40,761 nt of DNA. It comes from an uncultured Lachnospiraceae bacterium. Its GTDB lineage: Bacteria > Bacillota > Clostridia > Lachnospirales > Lachnospiraceae. The notes beneath the pieces are model-generated. The model had not been told where the DNA came from. It saw only the letters and a program-made list of their open reading frames with translations, and ran no database searches. The DNA lies in NCBI GenBank assembly GCA_947652925.1, contig CANTEW010000022.1:1-40761 (forward strand), given 5' to 3'. Shown here piece after piece: positions 7,943 to 16,565 of the stretch; position 1 is the stretch's first letter; the number at the start of each line of letters is the position of its first letter. The position numbers were made by a program, and so were the translations under genes.

Positions 7943-9788
7943 ATACACCCCCTTTATACCTAGCTGCCCCGCAGCCGGAACAGGAGCGGCGGCAGTTAGG
8001 CGTTATCCTGCCTTCCCGCGCCCTCTCCCATTCCTTTTCCAGAAACTCCCGTCCCACACCCGCATCGATAAAATCCCAGGGCAGGAGTTCATCTGTATCC
8101 CGCTCCCGCAGCGTGTAGGACTCTATATCCACACCCGTATCCGCAAACGCCTGCGTCCACAGCTCCTGCCGGAAGTGTTCTGTCCATGCGTCGTACATAG
8201 CTCCCAGCTCGTACACCCTGGCGATGACTTTCGCCGCCCTGCGGTCCCCTCTCGCCAGAAATCCTTCCAGAGCCGCCACATCCGCCTCATGCCAGTTATA
8301 TCGGATACTCTTATGGTTGACCTGCGCCCGCATCTCCTCCCGCAGGATCCCCACACGCTCCAGATACACCTGGGGACTGACCATAGCCGCCCACTGGAAA
8401 GGCGTAAAAGGCTTCGGTACAAAGAAGGACGTGCTGACCGTCACCTGTACCCTGCCCTGGCGCTGTTCCTTTGGCATTTCATAATAAGTCTCCGCTATCT
8501 TCTGCGCCAGATGGGCGATCCCCCGGACGTCCTCCCCACACTCCGTCGGCAGGCCCAGCATAAAATATAATTTTACCCGGTCCCATCCTCCCTGGAAAGC
8601 TCCTCTGGCTCCTTCCAGGATCACTTCCTCTGTCAGCCCTTTGTTGATCACATCCCGCAGTCTCTGGGATCCCGCCTCCGGTGCAAAGGTCAGGCTGCTC
8701 TTCTTCACATCCTGGACACGGCCCATCACCTGCAGTGAGAAAGCATCGATGCGCAGGGAGGGCAGAGATATATTTACCCCCGCATCCCCGTACTCTTCCA
8801 GAAGGAACTCCAACAGCTCCTTCAAATGAGAGTAGTCGCTGGAACTCAAAGAACTCAAAGAGATCTCCTCATGCCCGGTACTCTCCAACATGTCCCGTGC
8901 CTGCTCTTTCAAGAGACCCAGATCCTTCTCCCTGGCAGGACGGTAGATCATCCCCGCCTGACAGAAACGGCATCCCCGGATACACCCCCGCTGGATCTCC
9001 AGGGTGACCCTGTCCTGGGTGGCTTTGATATTGGGCACCACAGGAGCTTTCGGATACTCTGCATGACCAAAGTCCGTGAGTGCCTGGCGCACCACTCTAT
9101 CCGGCACATTTTTACGATTTGGCACAAAAGATGCGAGGAACCCATCCGGACCATATCCCGCATCATAGAAAGCCGGGACATAGATCCCAGGGATCAGGGC
9201 AGCCGCCTCCAAAAACTCCTCCCTGGACCTGCCCTCTCTCTTCATCGCGGCATACGTATCCAAGAAGACCGGATACGACACCTCACCCTCCCCGATATAA
9301 AACAGATCGAAAAAAGGCGCCAGCGGCTCCGGATTCAGCACACACGGCCCTCCCCCGATCACCAGAGGATGCTCCTCCCCCCTATCCTTCGCATAGATAG
9401 GGATCTGACTCAGATCCAAGATCTGCAGGATATTCGTATAACACATCTCATATTGGATAGTAATACCCAAAAAATCAAAAATCTTCACCTCATCTTGTGA
9501 TTCCAGCGCAAATAACGGGATCTTCTCCTGGCGCATGATCTTATCCAGATCCGTCCACGGTGAAAAGACCCGTTCACACCAGGTATCTTCCCTGCTGTTG
9601 AACATGTGATAGAGGATCTGCATCCCCAGGTGGGACATGCCTATCTCATATACATCCGGGAAACACATGGCAAAACGGATGTCCACGCTCCCGGGATCTT
9701 TCATCACGCTGTTGACCTCGTTGCCTGTATATCTTGACGGCTTTTCTATCCTTAATAATATCTCATCTTTTAAAGCCAGTTCTCTCAT
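7917..9788 (-). CDS. B12-binding-domain radical SAM protein (TIGR03960 family)
   Basis: A 623-aa protein. The N-terminal half (to about 230) resembles a cobalamin-binding Rossmann domain (CFPDVYEIGMSHLGMQ). The radical SAM core begins at RGCIRGCRFC with C269, C273 and C276 for the 4Fe-4S cluster. A C-terminal segment has further cysteines (RRSCSGCGAA). This family occurs with DUF2344 and RNase E/G in many clostridia, and a role in RNA or tRNA modification has been inferred from that linkage. The ATG at 9788 has an AAAGGAAAG site. A good promoter lies at 9839-9867, so this is the first gene of a four-gene operon ending at 4358. Confidence 0.92.
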   Translation of the reverse strand: MRELALKDEILLRIEKPSRYTGNEVNSVMKDPGSVDIRFAMCFPDVYEIGMSHLGMQILYHMFNSREDTWCERVFSPWTDLDKIMRQEKIPLFALESQDEVKIFDFLGITIQYEMCYTNILQILDLSQIPIYAKDRGEEHPLVIGGGPCVLNPEPLAPFFDLFYIGEGEVSYPVFLDTYAAMKREGRSREEFLEAAALIPGIYVPAFYDAGYGPDGFLASFVPNRKNVPDRVVRQALTDFGHAEYPKAPVVPNIKATQDRVTLEIQRGCIRGCRFCQAGMIYRPAREKDLGLLKEQARDMLESTGHEEISLSSLSSSDYSHLKELLEFLLEEYGDAGVNISLPSLRIDAFSLQVMGRVQDVKKSSLTFAPEAGSQRLRDVINKGLTEEVILEGARGAFQGGWDRVKLYFMLGLPTECGEDVRGIAHLAQKIAETYYEMPKEQRQGRVQVTVSTSFFVPKPFTPFQWAAMVSPQVYLERVGILREEMRAQVNHKSIRYNWHEADVAALEGFLARGDRRAAKVIARVYELGAMYDAWTEHFRQELWTQAFADTGVDIESYTLRERDTDELLPWDFIDAGVGREFLEKEWERAREGRITPNCRRSCSGCGAARYKGGVCVEGQGQV

Positions 9789-9838
9789 CGCTTTCCTTTC
9801 AGATTTTGTATAAATATGCCAATATGTTGGTCAAGGAT

Positions 9839-9867
9839 ATTATATACATTTTACGAAAAAACTTCAA
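9839..9867 (-). promoter_or_regulatory. Sigma-A type promoter for the radical SAM-RNase G operon
   Basis: On the minus strand, -35 TTGAAG (9862-9867) and -10 TATAAT (9839-9844) are separated by 17 bases, with the gene start about 50 bases downstream. Confidence 0.7.
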
Positions 9868-9902
9868 GCTCCTGTTTTCCGTCCTTTGTTGCATATTGAA
9901 AA

Positions 9903-9932
9903 TTGACAGTCCCTCTCCTTATCATGTATAAT
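9903..9932 (+). promoter_or_regulatory. Strong consensus promoter for fdhD-moaC-moaA
   Basis: A perfect -35 TTGACA (9903-9908) and a perfect -10 TATAAT (9927-9932) with an 18-base spacer. Transcription would start near 9939, about 187 bases before the fdhD ATG, leaving room for a regulatory leader. Confidence 0.85.
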
Positions 9933-9939
9933 TTTATCA

Positions 9940-10112
9940 TGACAGTCCAGTATCCCATCCAGATAGAGATCCTAACGATGCAATGATACGGAGCAGACGG
10001 AACAAAACTATGATCTCTGTCCGGATGGAACACCAGAGCGTGTTTTAAGACCACAATTTTCTCGCAGAGCGGCCGCAGACCATATCAAATATTTGTGTTC
10101 TGGACTGGACAA
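9940..10112 (+). promoter_or_regulatory. Long structured 5' leader of fdhD-moaC-moaA (riboswitch candidate)
   Basis: The leader can fold into a 17-position stem, 9955-9971 against 10012-10028, with one mismatch and one G-U pair, closed by a 40-base loop. An outer 7-bp stem, AGTCCAG (9944-9950) with CTGGACT (10100-10106), brings the 3' end to within about 10 bases of the fdhD ribosome site. The outer 3' arm is part of a repeated CTGGACTGGAC, so it has alternative registers. The downstream genes make or use molybdenum cofactor, so the Moco/Tuco riboswitch class is the natural candidate. I could not match its consensus by eye, so identity is open. Confidence 0.55.
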
Positions 10113-10125
10113 CAGGAGGGATAAA

Positions 10126-10980
10126 ATGTATACAAATGGACAATATAAAGACCCTACCCCTTTAAGATCCGTATCTTATCAATATATCGGACGGGATAAG
10201 GAACACCATACGGAGACTGGCCCCATACTGAGCGAACACCTGATGGATGTGTATATCAACGGGCAGCTCACCATGAAACTGGTCTGTATCCCGCAATTTC
10301 TGACAGAACTCGTCCTAGGACGTCTCCTGACAGAAGGCATCATCCAGTCCACAGGAGAAGTGGGGCAGATCCAGATCTCAAGATGCGGCTCCCAGGCAAA
10401 GGTCCGACTGGCAAGAACGGAAAAAAAAGACATCCAAAAAAAATATATAGAGACCACGCCTTCCAGCTGTACAGGAAACCATATATTGAATGATCATTTT
10501 CAGGAACACGGCTCCATCCAACCGGTCACACCCATCCCCTGGGATGCGGACCAGATCTTTGCCCTGGCAGACCGTTTTGCCGAAGGTATGCCCCTCCACA
10601 GAGAGACCTGGGCGACACACAGCTGCTTTCTGGCAAAAAGAGGAGAACTGCTCTTTGGATGCGAAGATATCGGACGGCACAATGCCATGGACAAAGCGAT
10701 CGGGTACGCCCTTTGCCATGACATCGATCTAAAAGGATGTATCATCTATTCCAGCGGCCGTATCCCCACGGACATGGCCATAAAAGCAATACGGGCGGGC
10801 GTCCCCATCCTTGCCAGCAAAGCCTCCCCTTCCATGGAAGCCGTGGCACTGGCAAAAGAATACGGGCTGACCCTGATCTGTGCAGCAAGACGGGACCGCA
10901 TGCGGTTATTCGCAGGGATCCCCCCGTACGACCATAACAAACACAAAGGAGATGAAAATGGCAGGATTCACACACTTTAA
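10126..10980 (+). CDS. fdhD: Formate dehydrogenase accessory sulfurtransferase FdhD
   Basis: A 284-aa protein of the FdhD family, which passes sulfur from a cysteine desulfurase to the molybdenum or tungsten bis-MGD cofactor of formate dehydrogenase. Recognisable are [45 protein letters not shown] and [14 protein letters not shown]. In the cysteine loop only one cysteine is present (PSSCTGN, C115) where proteobacterial FdhD has CxxC. I chose the ATG at 10126 because CAGGAGGG ends five bases upstream; an earlier TTG frame is not supported. It overlaps moaC by 23 bases. No formate dehydrogenase gene lies in the window. Confidence 0.93.
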   Translation: MYTNGQYKDPTPLRSVSYQYIGRDKEHHTETGPILSEHLMDVYINGQLTMKLVCIPQFLTELVLGRLLTEGIIQSTGEVGQIQISRCGSQAKVRLARTEKKDIQKKYIETTPSSCTGNHILNDHFQEHGSIQPVTPIPWDADQIFALADRFAEGMPLHRETWATHSCFLAKRGELLFGCEDIGRHNAMDKAIGYALCHDIDLKGCIIYSSGRIPTDMAIKAIRAGVPILASKASPSMEAVALAKEYGLTLICAARRDRMRLFAGIPPYDHNKHKGDENGRIHTL

Positions 10981-11479
10981 CCAACAAGGCGAAGCCATCA
11001 TGGTAGATGTGGGCGCAAAAAAAGATACAGACCGGGAAGCAGTGGCCGAAGGCCGTATCACCATGAGCAGAGGATGTTTTCAAAAAATAAAGAACGGGAC
11101 GATGGGGAAAGGCGACGTGCTGGGGGTTGCCAGGATCGCAGGGATCATGGGTGCCAAGAAAACCTCCGACCTGATCCCCCTCTGCCATATCTTAAATCTG
11201 ACAAAAGTAGAGATCCAATTTCTATTGGAAGAGGACACCTGCTCAGTCAAAGCCCTATGCACTGTGCGGACCACCGGGAAGACCGGTGTGGAGATGGAGG
11301 CGCTCACAGGGGTAAACCTTGCACTGCTCACCATCTACGATATGTGTAAAGCGGTAGACAAAGCAATGGAGATGAGCGATATACATCTGTGCCGAAAGAG
11401 TGGCGGCAAGAGCGGCGATTTCGTCCGCCCCGCGACCAGGCCATCAGATGATCAAACAGAAACGGAGAAAGACAAATGA
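10958..11479 (+). CDS. moaC: Cyclic pyranopterin monophosphate synthase MoaC
   Basis: A 173-aa enzyme for the second half of the first step of molybdenum cofactor synthesis, converting the MoaA product to cPMP. Diagnostic segments are [21 protein letters not shown]-like [15 protein letters not shown] with LIPLCH (residues 72-77), and [19 protein letters not shown]. The usual residues of the pterin site are kept. The start at 10958 follows AAAGGAGATG and lies inside the end of fdhD. It ends in an ATGA overlap with moaA, so all three genes form one coupled operon. Confidence 0.95.
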   Translation: MAGFTHFNQQGEAIMVDVGAKKDTDREAVAEGRITMSRGCFQKIKNGTMGKGDVLGVARIAGIMGAKKTSDLIPLCHILNLTKVEIQFLLEEDTCSVKALCTVRTTGKTGVEMEALTGVNLALLTIYDMCKAVDKAMEMSDIHLCRKSGGKSGDFVRPATRPSDDQTETEKDK

Positions 11480-12444
11480 CAGATAAATATGGGAGAGTCA
11501 TCGATTACATGCGTGTCTCCATCATAGACCGCTGTAACCTGAGATGTCAGTACTGTATACCCACAGACATTGAGTGGCTCCCGCCGCAGGAGATCCTGAC
11601 CCTGGAAGAGATCGCAGAGATATGCAGACAGGCGTCGCTGATCGGCATCCGCAAGATCAAGATCACAGGCGGCGAACCCCTCATACGGAAAGGCTGCATA
11701 GACCTGATCCGCATGATCCGCGCCATTCCTGGCATCCAGCAAGTCACACTCACCACCAACGGAGTGCTCCTGGCCCAATATGCGGGACAATTGTATGAAG
11801 AAGGCCTGGACGCGATCAATGTGAGCCTTGATACCCTGGACCGGGAAAAATATATCAAGATCACAGGCTCTGACCGCCTCCCGGATGTACTCAAAGGGAT
11901 CTCCGAGATGGAAAGATATAAGATCCCCCTCAAGATCAATTCCGTATTACAGCGGGGCGTAAACGATGAGGATTGGAAAGACCTGATCTTACTGGCCAAA
12001 GACCGGGAGATAGATGTGCGCTTCATTGAGATGATGCCCATCGGACACGGAAAAGAATTTACCTCCATATCCAACGAAGAGATCTTACAGAAGATCCGGG
12101 CAAGATATGGGCAGGTCGAGGACATAAAAAAAGCCCGCGGGAACGGGCCTGCCACATACTGCCATATCCCCGGTTTCAAGGGGAACATTGGATCTATCAG
12201 CGCCATCCACGGAAAATTCTGTGATGGATGTAACCGTATACGCCTGACTTCAACAGGACAGATCAAACCCTGTCTGTGCTACGAAGACCACATCTCATTA
12301 AAAGAAGCCATCCGGAACGGCTCCAAAGAAGAGATCCGGCGTTCGCTGCTCATGGCGATCGACAAGAAACCCGCCGGACACTGTTTTAACGAGGACCAGG
12401 AGATGATCACCGAAAAACATGAGATGGCACAGATCGGCGGATGA
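11476..12444 (+). CDS. moaA: GTP 3',8-cyclase MoaA
   Basis: A 322-aa radical SAM enzyme that cyclises GTP for molybdenum cofactor synthesis. The N-terminal SAM cluster motif is CNLRCQYC (C20, C24, C27). The C-terminal substrate cluster is formed by C249, C252 and C266 (FCDGCNRIR and IKPCLC). TGGEPL and the C-terminal GG are both present, as required in active MoaA. Normal length. It is the last gene of the operon and is followed by a terminator at 12459-12486. The remaining Moco genes are not in the window. Confidence 0.96.
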   Translation: MTDKYGRVIDYMRVSIIDRCNLRCQYCIPTDIEWLPPQEILTLEEIAEICRQASLIGIRKIKITGGEPLIRKGCIDLIRMIRAIPGIQQVTLTTNGVLLAQYAGQLYEEGLDAINVSLDTLDREKYIKITGSDRLPDVLKGISEMERYKIPLKINSVLQRGVNDEDWKDLILLAKDREIDVRFIEMMPIGHGKEFTSISNEEILQKIRARYGQVEDIKKARGNGPATYCHIPGFKGNIGSISAIHGKFCDGCNRIRLTSTGQIKPCLCYEDHISLKEAIRNGSKEEIRRSLLMAIDKKPAGHCFNEDQEMITEKHEMAQIGG

Positions 12445-12458
12445 TGAGGATAAGACTT

Positions 12459-12486
12459 AAAGCGTGCTTAAAAACACGCTTTTTTT
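12459..12486 (+). terminator. Terminator of fdhD-moaC-moaA
   Basis: AAAGCGTG and CACGCTTT form an 8-bp stem around CTTAAA-rich loop bases and run into a T-tract (12480-12486). It lies 15 bases after the moaA stop and between convergent moaA and yebC. Confidence 0.85.
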
Positions 12487-12508
12487 CAAGTCCTCTCTGC
12501 AGATCCGA

Positions 12509-13237
12509 TCATTCATCCCAATTGTGGTAGACCGCCTGCACATCATCGTCATCCTCCAGAAGATCCAATGTCTTCTGCAGATTCCGGATGACCGCCTCGT
12601 CCGTGAGTTCTACCCAGGTCTGGGGGAGCATGGTGACTTCTGCCTCTGCCATGGGCACTCCTTCTTTTTCCAAGGCCTCCCTCACCTGGCTGAACGCATC
12701 CGGATCCGTGAGGACCACATAACTGTCTGTCTCCTCCTGAAAATCCTCTGCCCCTGCATCCAACGCCATCATCATCAGATCATCTCCATCCATCTCACAT
12801 TCTTCACGGTCCACGATGATCTGCCCTTTCTTATCGAACATAAAGGAGACACAGCCCTGGGTGCCGATGCTGCCGCCCCCTTTTGTGAAGGCACTGCGCA
12901 CATTCCCGGCGGTCCGGTTCTTATTATCAGTCAATGCATCCACGATGATCGCGATACCGCTCGGCCCGTATCCCTCATACGTGACATATTCATAATTGTC
13001 TGACGAAGCATCCCCGGCGGCTTTTTTTATCCCCCGCTCGATCGTATCGTTGGGCATATTGTTCGCTTTTGCCTTGGCGATCACATCACGCAGTTTACTG
13101 TTATTTTCCGGATCAGGTCCGCCTTCTTTGACCGCTACCACGATCTCTCTGCCGATAACTGTAAATATCTTCCCTCGTTTTGCATCGTTTTTCTCTTTTT
13201 TGTGCTTTATATTCGCAAATTTTGAATGTCCTGACAT
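12509..13237 (-). CDS. yebC: YebC/PmpR-family protein
   Basis: A 242-aa protein of the YebC family, known both as DNA-binding regulators and, for some members, as factors that help ribosomes through proline-rich stretches. The start [20 protein letters not shown] is the family signature, with Phe where Trp is common. [20 protein letters not shown] and [11 protein letters not shown] follow. The ATG at 13237 has AAAGGAGA upstream; seven extra residues in a longer frame are unsupported. It has its own promoter at 13279-13307 and is monocistronic. Confidence 0.93.
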   Translation of the reverse strand: MSGHSKFANIKHKKEKNDAKRGKIFTVIGREIVVAVKEGGPDPENNSKLRDVIAKAKANNMPNDTIERGIKKAAGDASSDNYEYVTYEGYGPSGIAIIVDALTDNKNRTAGNVRSAFTKGGGSIGTQGCVSFMFDKKGQIIVDREECEMDGDDLMMMALDAGAEDFQEETDSYVVLTDPDAFSQVREALEKEGVPMAEAEVTMLPQTWVELTDEAVIRNLQKTLDLLEDDDDVQAVYHNWDE

Positions 13238-13278
13238 AACTTTTCTCCTTTTTTCCACAGCATTTCCATATCGCTCTT

Positions 13279-13307
13279 ATGGTATCATTTTCAAGGCTAT
13301 CCGTCAA
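13279..13307 (-). promoter_or_regulatory. Promoter for yebC
   Basis: Minus-strand -35 TTGACG (13302-13307) and -10 TACCAT (13279-13284) with a 17-base spacer, about 40 bases before the yebC start. Confidence 0.6.
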
Positions 13308-13336
13308 GAACATCAAAAAAAAGCAAAATATGTAGC

Positions 13337-13684
13337 CTAAACGGGCAATTCCAGGCTGATCCCAAGGGCATGGTCCACTTTTTGCAGTATACACTTGTCC
13401 AAATGGCATACCTTGTCCTTTAACCTCCTTTTATCGATCGTCCGCAGCTGCTCTAATAAAATGACTGAATCTTTCACGATCGCATACTCTGAAGAATCGA
13501 TCTCTATATGGGTCGGCAGCTTGGCTTTATTCATTTTTGATGTGATCGCAGCACAGATCACTGTAGGACTGTGCTTATTCCCGATATCGTTCTGTATGAT
13601 CAGGACGGGACGGATCCCCCCCTGTTCACTGCCAACGACTGGCCTTAGATCTGCATAAAATATATCCCCTCTTTTTATTATCAC
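13337..13684 (-). CDS. mazF: MazF/PemK-family endoribonuclease toxin
   Basis: A 115-aa protein closely resembling the B. subtilis EndoA type, a sequence-specific mRNA interferase. It has [29 protein letters not shown] and the conserved AAITSK segment; [16 protein letters not shown] follows. The best start is GTG at 13684, with GGAG ten bases upstream, giving the length usual for the family. A GTG three codons earlier is too close to the site. The usual neighbours alr and mazE are not here: nnr lies directly upstream with only about 138 bases between, and no small CopG- or AbrB-like frame is seen there. An antitoxin, if present, is encoded elsewhere. Confidence 0.9.
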   Translation of the reverse strand: MIIKRGDIFYADLRPVVGSEQGGIRPVLIIQNDIGNKHSPTVICAAITSKMNKAKLPTHIEIDSSEYAIVKDSVILLEQLRTIDKRRLKDKVCHLDKCILQKVDHALGISLELPV

Positions 13685-13822
13685 TGAACTCACACTCCGA
13701 TTCCTATGTTTTACCCATAGTATTTCCCAATTTTTTCCGGAGTATACACAACATGCACATTTACACAGTATCATCATACTGGATCTTTTTTGAAACTTAC
13801 TTGTTATATATGTATGGGCAGG

Positions 13823-15310
13823 TCATAACGCCCCGCCTGAGACTGCCGTAGAGATGCTATCTAAGATATCCCTGGCCGTCATAGCATGTCTGCCCTTTCG
13901 TTCTCTCGCTATATCTCCTGCTGCACCATGCAGATAGACGCCCAGGGGCGCCGCCTGACTGGGATCCAGACCTGATGCCAGCGATCCTCCCAATAGCCCT
14001 GCCAGCACATCCCCAGAGCCTGCCGTTGCCATCCCATCATTCCCGCTCTTATTGAGGTACACCTCTCCCTGTGCGCATCTTATGATCGTACAGGCATCTT
14101 TCCAGACCAATGTCCCCGGATAAGCTTCTGCAAACTCTCCCACCGTACGGAATGGATGCTCCGTCAACGTCTGTATATCCTTTCCCATCATGCGGCTCAA
14201 CTCCATCATATGGGGTGTATACACACATTTCTCATACAGCATGTCCTTTGACCCGGGATGTGCGCTGAGCAGGTTCAGGGCATCTGCATCCAGGACCATC
14301 GGCAGATCTTTTTGCCGTCCGGCTTTCAGCAGATATCCCAACATGCAGAGGGCATCCTCCCCCTGTCCGATGCCCGGGCCTGCCACCACGGCGTCACACC
14401 ACTCTATACCCTGTTTTAATGACTCTTCCTCCCATGTGCCATAGAGCGCTTCAGGCAGCAGTGTCTGCAGGATCTGCCTGTTCTCCTGCGCAGTACAGAT
14501 CTTCACCATCCCCGCACCTGCGGCATAAGCCGCCCCGCCAGCGAAATAAGCCGCTCCGCACATCCCCAGACTGCCTGCCGCCACCAGGACCTTTCCAAAC
14601 GTACCTTTATGTCCTCCTGGCTCCCGGGCGAGCAGCGGTCCGGCATCTCCCATGCCAAAACAACGGGCATACCCGGCTTCTTCCTCTGGGTGCGGATAGA
14701 TCCCGATATCTTTGATCCACAGCCTACCAGAATACTCTCTGCCTGGATAAAGGAGATGCCCGGCTTTCGCAAAGGCAAAAGTGACCGTGTCATCCGCACG
14801 GACCGCTCCTCCCAGTATCCTGCCCGTATCCCCCTCTACGCCAGAAGGGATATCCACGCTCCATATGGAGGCCCCGCTCTCATTGATAGCTCTGACCTTC
14901 TCCCTGTAGATCCCCTCCACCGGACGGGTCAGCCCTATGCCAAACAGAGCATCTACTATAGTAGTATATTCTCTATAGTCCGGGTTGTTGACAACAGGGA
15001 TGTGGTAGTTTTCTACAATATGATACTGCATCCGAGTCTCTGTTGTCATTTTATCCAAATTTCCCACACATTCTACAAAAACCCTATAGCCTTTAAGATA
15101 AAGGAGCCGGGCCACCGCTAATCCGTCGCCGCCGTTATTCCCGGTCCCACAGACCACCAAGATCCGCTCCAGCCTGTCCCCTCTCCCGATCATTTCCTCC
15201 ACCACAGCCAAAGCTGCGCGCTCCATCAGGACCATGGAGGGGATCCCGATCGTTTCTATCGTATATCGATCCACCCTTTTCATCTGTCCGCAATTTAATA
15301 CATACTGCAT
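13823..15310 (-). CDS. nnr: Bifunctional NAD(P)HX epimerase / ADP-dependent NAD(P)HX dehydratase
   Basis: A 495-aa repair enzyme that restores hydrated NADH and NADPH. The N-terminal YjeF domain (to about 210) is the epimerase, with GTGNNGGDGLAVARLL and VDIPSGVEGDTG. The C-terminal domain is the ribokinase-like dehydratase, with HKGTFGKVLVAAGS, VAGPGIGQGED, VLDADALNLL, TPHMMELSRMMG and the GNDGMATAGSGDVLAG motif near the end. The ATG at 15310 has AGGAGGG upstream. It follows the tRNA-Thr and its terminator, and mazF is the next gene, so the order echoes the widespread nnr-alr-mazEF locus with alr and mazE missing. Confidence 0.95.
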   Translation of the reverse strand: MQYVLNCGQMKRVDRYTIETIGIPSMVLMERAALAVVEEMIGRGDRLERILVVCGTGNNGGDGLAVARLLYLKGYRVFVECVGNLDKMTTETRMQYHIVENYHIPVVNNPDYREYTTIVDALFGIGLTRPVEGIYREKVRAINESGASIWSVDIPSGVEGDTGRILGGAVRADDTVTFAFAKAGHLLYPGREYSGRLWIKDIGIYPHPEEEAGYARCFGMGDAGPLLAREPGGHKGTFGKVLVAAGSLGMCGAAYFAGGAAYAAGAGMVKICTAQENRQILQTLLPEALYGTWEEESLKQGIEWCDAVVAGPGIGQGEDALCMLGYLLKAGRQKDLPMVLDADALNLLSAHPGSKDMLYEKCVYTPHMMELSRMMGKDIQTLTEHPFRTVGEFAEAYPGTLVWKDACTIIRCAQGEVYLNKSGNDGMATAGSGDVLAGLLGGSLASGLDPSQAAPLGVYLHGAAGDIARERKGRHAMTARDILDSISTAVSGGAL

Positions 15311-15333
15311 GATATTGATAGCCCTCCTAGATC

Positions 15334-15375
15334 AAAACCGCCGCAAACCCTCTGGATCATCGGGCTTGCGGCGGT
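15334..15375 (-). terminator. Terminator downstream of tRNA-Thr
   Basis: On the minus strand, CCGCCGCAA plus GCCC pairs with GGG plus TTTGCGGCGG (9 perfect pairs, one mismatch, 3 more pairs), ending in TTTT. It separates the tRNA transcript from nnr. Confidence 0.75.
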
Positions 15376-15383
15376 CTATGATA

Positions 15384-15456
15384 AGCTGGAAAAGGGACTC
15401 GAACCCTCGACCCCTTCATTACGAGTGAAGTGCTCTACCAACTGAGCTATTCCAGC
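15384..15456 (-). tRNA. tRNA-Thr (anticodon CGT)
   Basis: The minus strand folds as a complete cloverleaf: acceptor GCTGGAA/TTCCAGC, D-stem GCTC/GAGC, anticodon stem CTTCA/TGAAG with loop CTCGTAA (anticodon CGT, reading ACG), variable loop GGGTC, and a TTCGAGT T-loop. The discriminator is T. The 3' CCA is not encoded and would be added after transcription. Confidence 0.97.
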
Positions 15457-15476
15457 ATATGTCTCACATGGATTCT

Positions 15477-15504
15477 ATTATATACGGATCCAGAAAAAAA
15501 TCAA
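15477..15504 (-). promoter_or_regulatory. Promoter for tRNA-Thr
   Basis: Minus-strand -35 TTGATT (15499-15504) and -10 TATAAT (15477-15482) with a 16-base spacer, placing transcription start about 14 bases before the mature tRNA. Confidence 0.65.
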
Positions 15505-15546
15505 TACTTAATTTCAAAAATCCGGCAAAAAATTTCTCAAAACATG

Positions 15547-15555
15547 TGCTATAAT
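15547..15555 (+). promoter_or_regulatory. Extended -10 promoter for the PHP phosphatase
   Basis: TGC followed by a perfect TATAAT (15550-15555). No good -35 is visible, which fits an extended -10 promoter. It is divergent from the tRNA promoter. Confidence 0.55.
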
Positions 15556-15561
15556 ACAGAG

Positions 15562-15708
15562 AGAAAGTCAGATACCCCGCATAAGCTGCGGAATATCTGA
15601 TCCTCGCGGCAGTCGCCAAATGGACATGCCGGCACAAGGTGAGCCCTATGGGCGAGAGGGTGGCCAGGGTCATGCCCACTTGGCTCGTTGCTCCGCGGGA
15701 ATAACCAC
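15562..15708 (+). ncRNA. Structured RNA or 5' leader upstream of the PHP phosphatase
   Basis: About 150 bases with three supported helices. A first hairpin pairs TCAGATA (15568-15574) with TATCTGA (15594-15600), with inner CCGCA/TGCGG. A long-range 7-bp helix pairs CTCGCGG (15603-15609) with CCGCGGG (15693-15699). Inside it, GCCAAATGG (15615-15623) pairs with CCACTTGGC (15676-15684), one mismatch, and a GCCC-TAT-GGGC hairpin caps the centre. I could not match it to 6S RNA, SRP RNA, a T-box or a named riboswitch. It may be a cis leader of the phosphatase or an independent small RNA. Confidence 0.55.
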
Positions 15709-15726
15709 AAAGGAGTTTTTGATAAA

Positions 15727-16548
15727 ATGGACAAGATACCGACGACTGATTTCCATATGCACAGTTCTTTTTCCGGGGACAGCCAGGCTCCTATGGAGGA
15801 TATGATCCTGAGCGCCATCCAAAAAGGGCTGACCCACATCTGCTTTACGGAACACATCGACAAGGACTTCCCCACGGATCACCATGTAGATTTCAGTGTG
15901 GATACACCTGCCTATCTGGAGGCTTATACCGCCCTCTCCCAGAAATACCAGGACCGGATCCACATCTACTTTGGCATCGAACTGGGCCTGCAGCCCTACC
16001 TGAGCGGGTTTTACAGAGACTACATCCGGCAGCATCCCTTCGATTACTGTATCGGTTCCTCCCATCTGGTAGACGGCATGGATCCCTATTATAAAGATTT
16101 TTTTGAGGGGAGAGATGAAGCCGCCGCATACGAGCGGTATTTCGTGACGATCTTAGAAAACCTGGATGCTTTTTCAGAGATGGATTCCTACGGACATCTG
16201 GATTACATCGTCCGCTATGGCCCCAACCAGAACCGGGACTACTCTTATGAAAGATATGCCGACATCTTAGACGAGATCTTGAAAAAACTCATAGACAAAG
16301 GCATCGCTTTAGAATGCAACACCTCCGGTTTCAGATACGGCCTGGGCCATCCAAACCCCTGTGAAGAGATCCTGATCCGGTACCGCCATCTGGGAGGGGA
16401 ACTGTTGACCTTAGGATCGGACGGCCACTCACCGGAACACGTGGCTTTTGCTTATGATAAGATAGGGGGACTTTTGCGTTCCTGTGGTTTCACCCACTAT
16501 ACGATCTTCGAGAAACGCACCCCCCGCTCTCTCCCGCTCCCTGCCTGA
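15727..16548 (+). CDS. PHP-domain phosphatase, histidinol-phosphatase (HisK) type
   Basis: A 273-aa metal-dependent hydrolase of the PHP family. DFHMHSSFSGDS (H10, H12) at the N-terminus, FTEHID, GSSH, SYGHLDYIVRY and GSDGH near the C-terminus give the full set of metal ligands. The closest named function is histidinol-phosphate phosphatase (last-but-one step of histidine synthesis), but other phosphoester substrates are possible and no his genes lie nearby. The ATG at 15727 has AAAGGAG eleven bases upstream; thirteen extra residues in a longer frame are unsupported. Its stop codon lies inside the terminator hairpin at 16543-16565. Confidence 0.88.
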   Translation: MDKIPTTDFHMHSSFSGDSQAPMEDMILSAIQKGLTHICFTEHIDKDFPTDHHVDFSVDTPAYLEAYTALSQKYQDRIHIYFGIELGLQPYLSGFYRDYIRQHPFDYCIGSSHLVDGMDPYYKDFFEGRDEAAAYERYFVTILENLDAFSEMDSYGHLDYIVRYGPNQNRDYSYERYADILDEILKKLIDKGIALECNTSGFRYGLGHPNPCEEILIRYRHLGGELLTLGSDGHSPEHVAFAYDKIGGLLRSCGFTHYTIFEKRTPRSLPLPA

Positions 16549-16565
16549 CCGACGGTCAGGCTTTT
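16543..16565 (+). terminator. Terminator containing the stop codons of two convergent genes
   Basis: GCCTGACC (16543-16550) and GGTCAGGC (16554-16561) form a perfect 8-bp stem with a 3-base loop, followed by TTTT. The phosphatase stop TGA is in the left arm and the ATPase stop TGA (minus strand) is in the right arm. Confidence 0.8.

Noticed and set aside
13685-13777. Possible antitoxin or N-terminal extension of MazF
   Set aside because: The frame (with several cysteines) does not resemble an antitoxin, and MazF homologues start at the KRGDI region.
15651-15668. GAGGGTGGCC, recalling the T-box motif, in the PHP phosphatase leader
   Set aside because: The following ACCGCG part of the T-box motif is absent and no specifier loop or terminator is seen.
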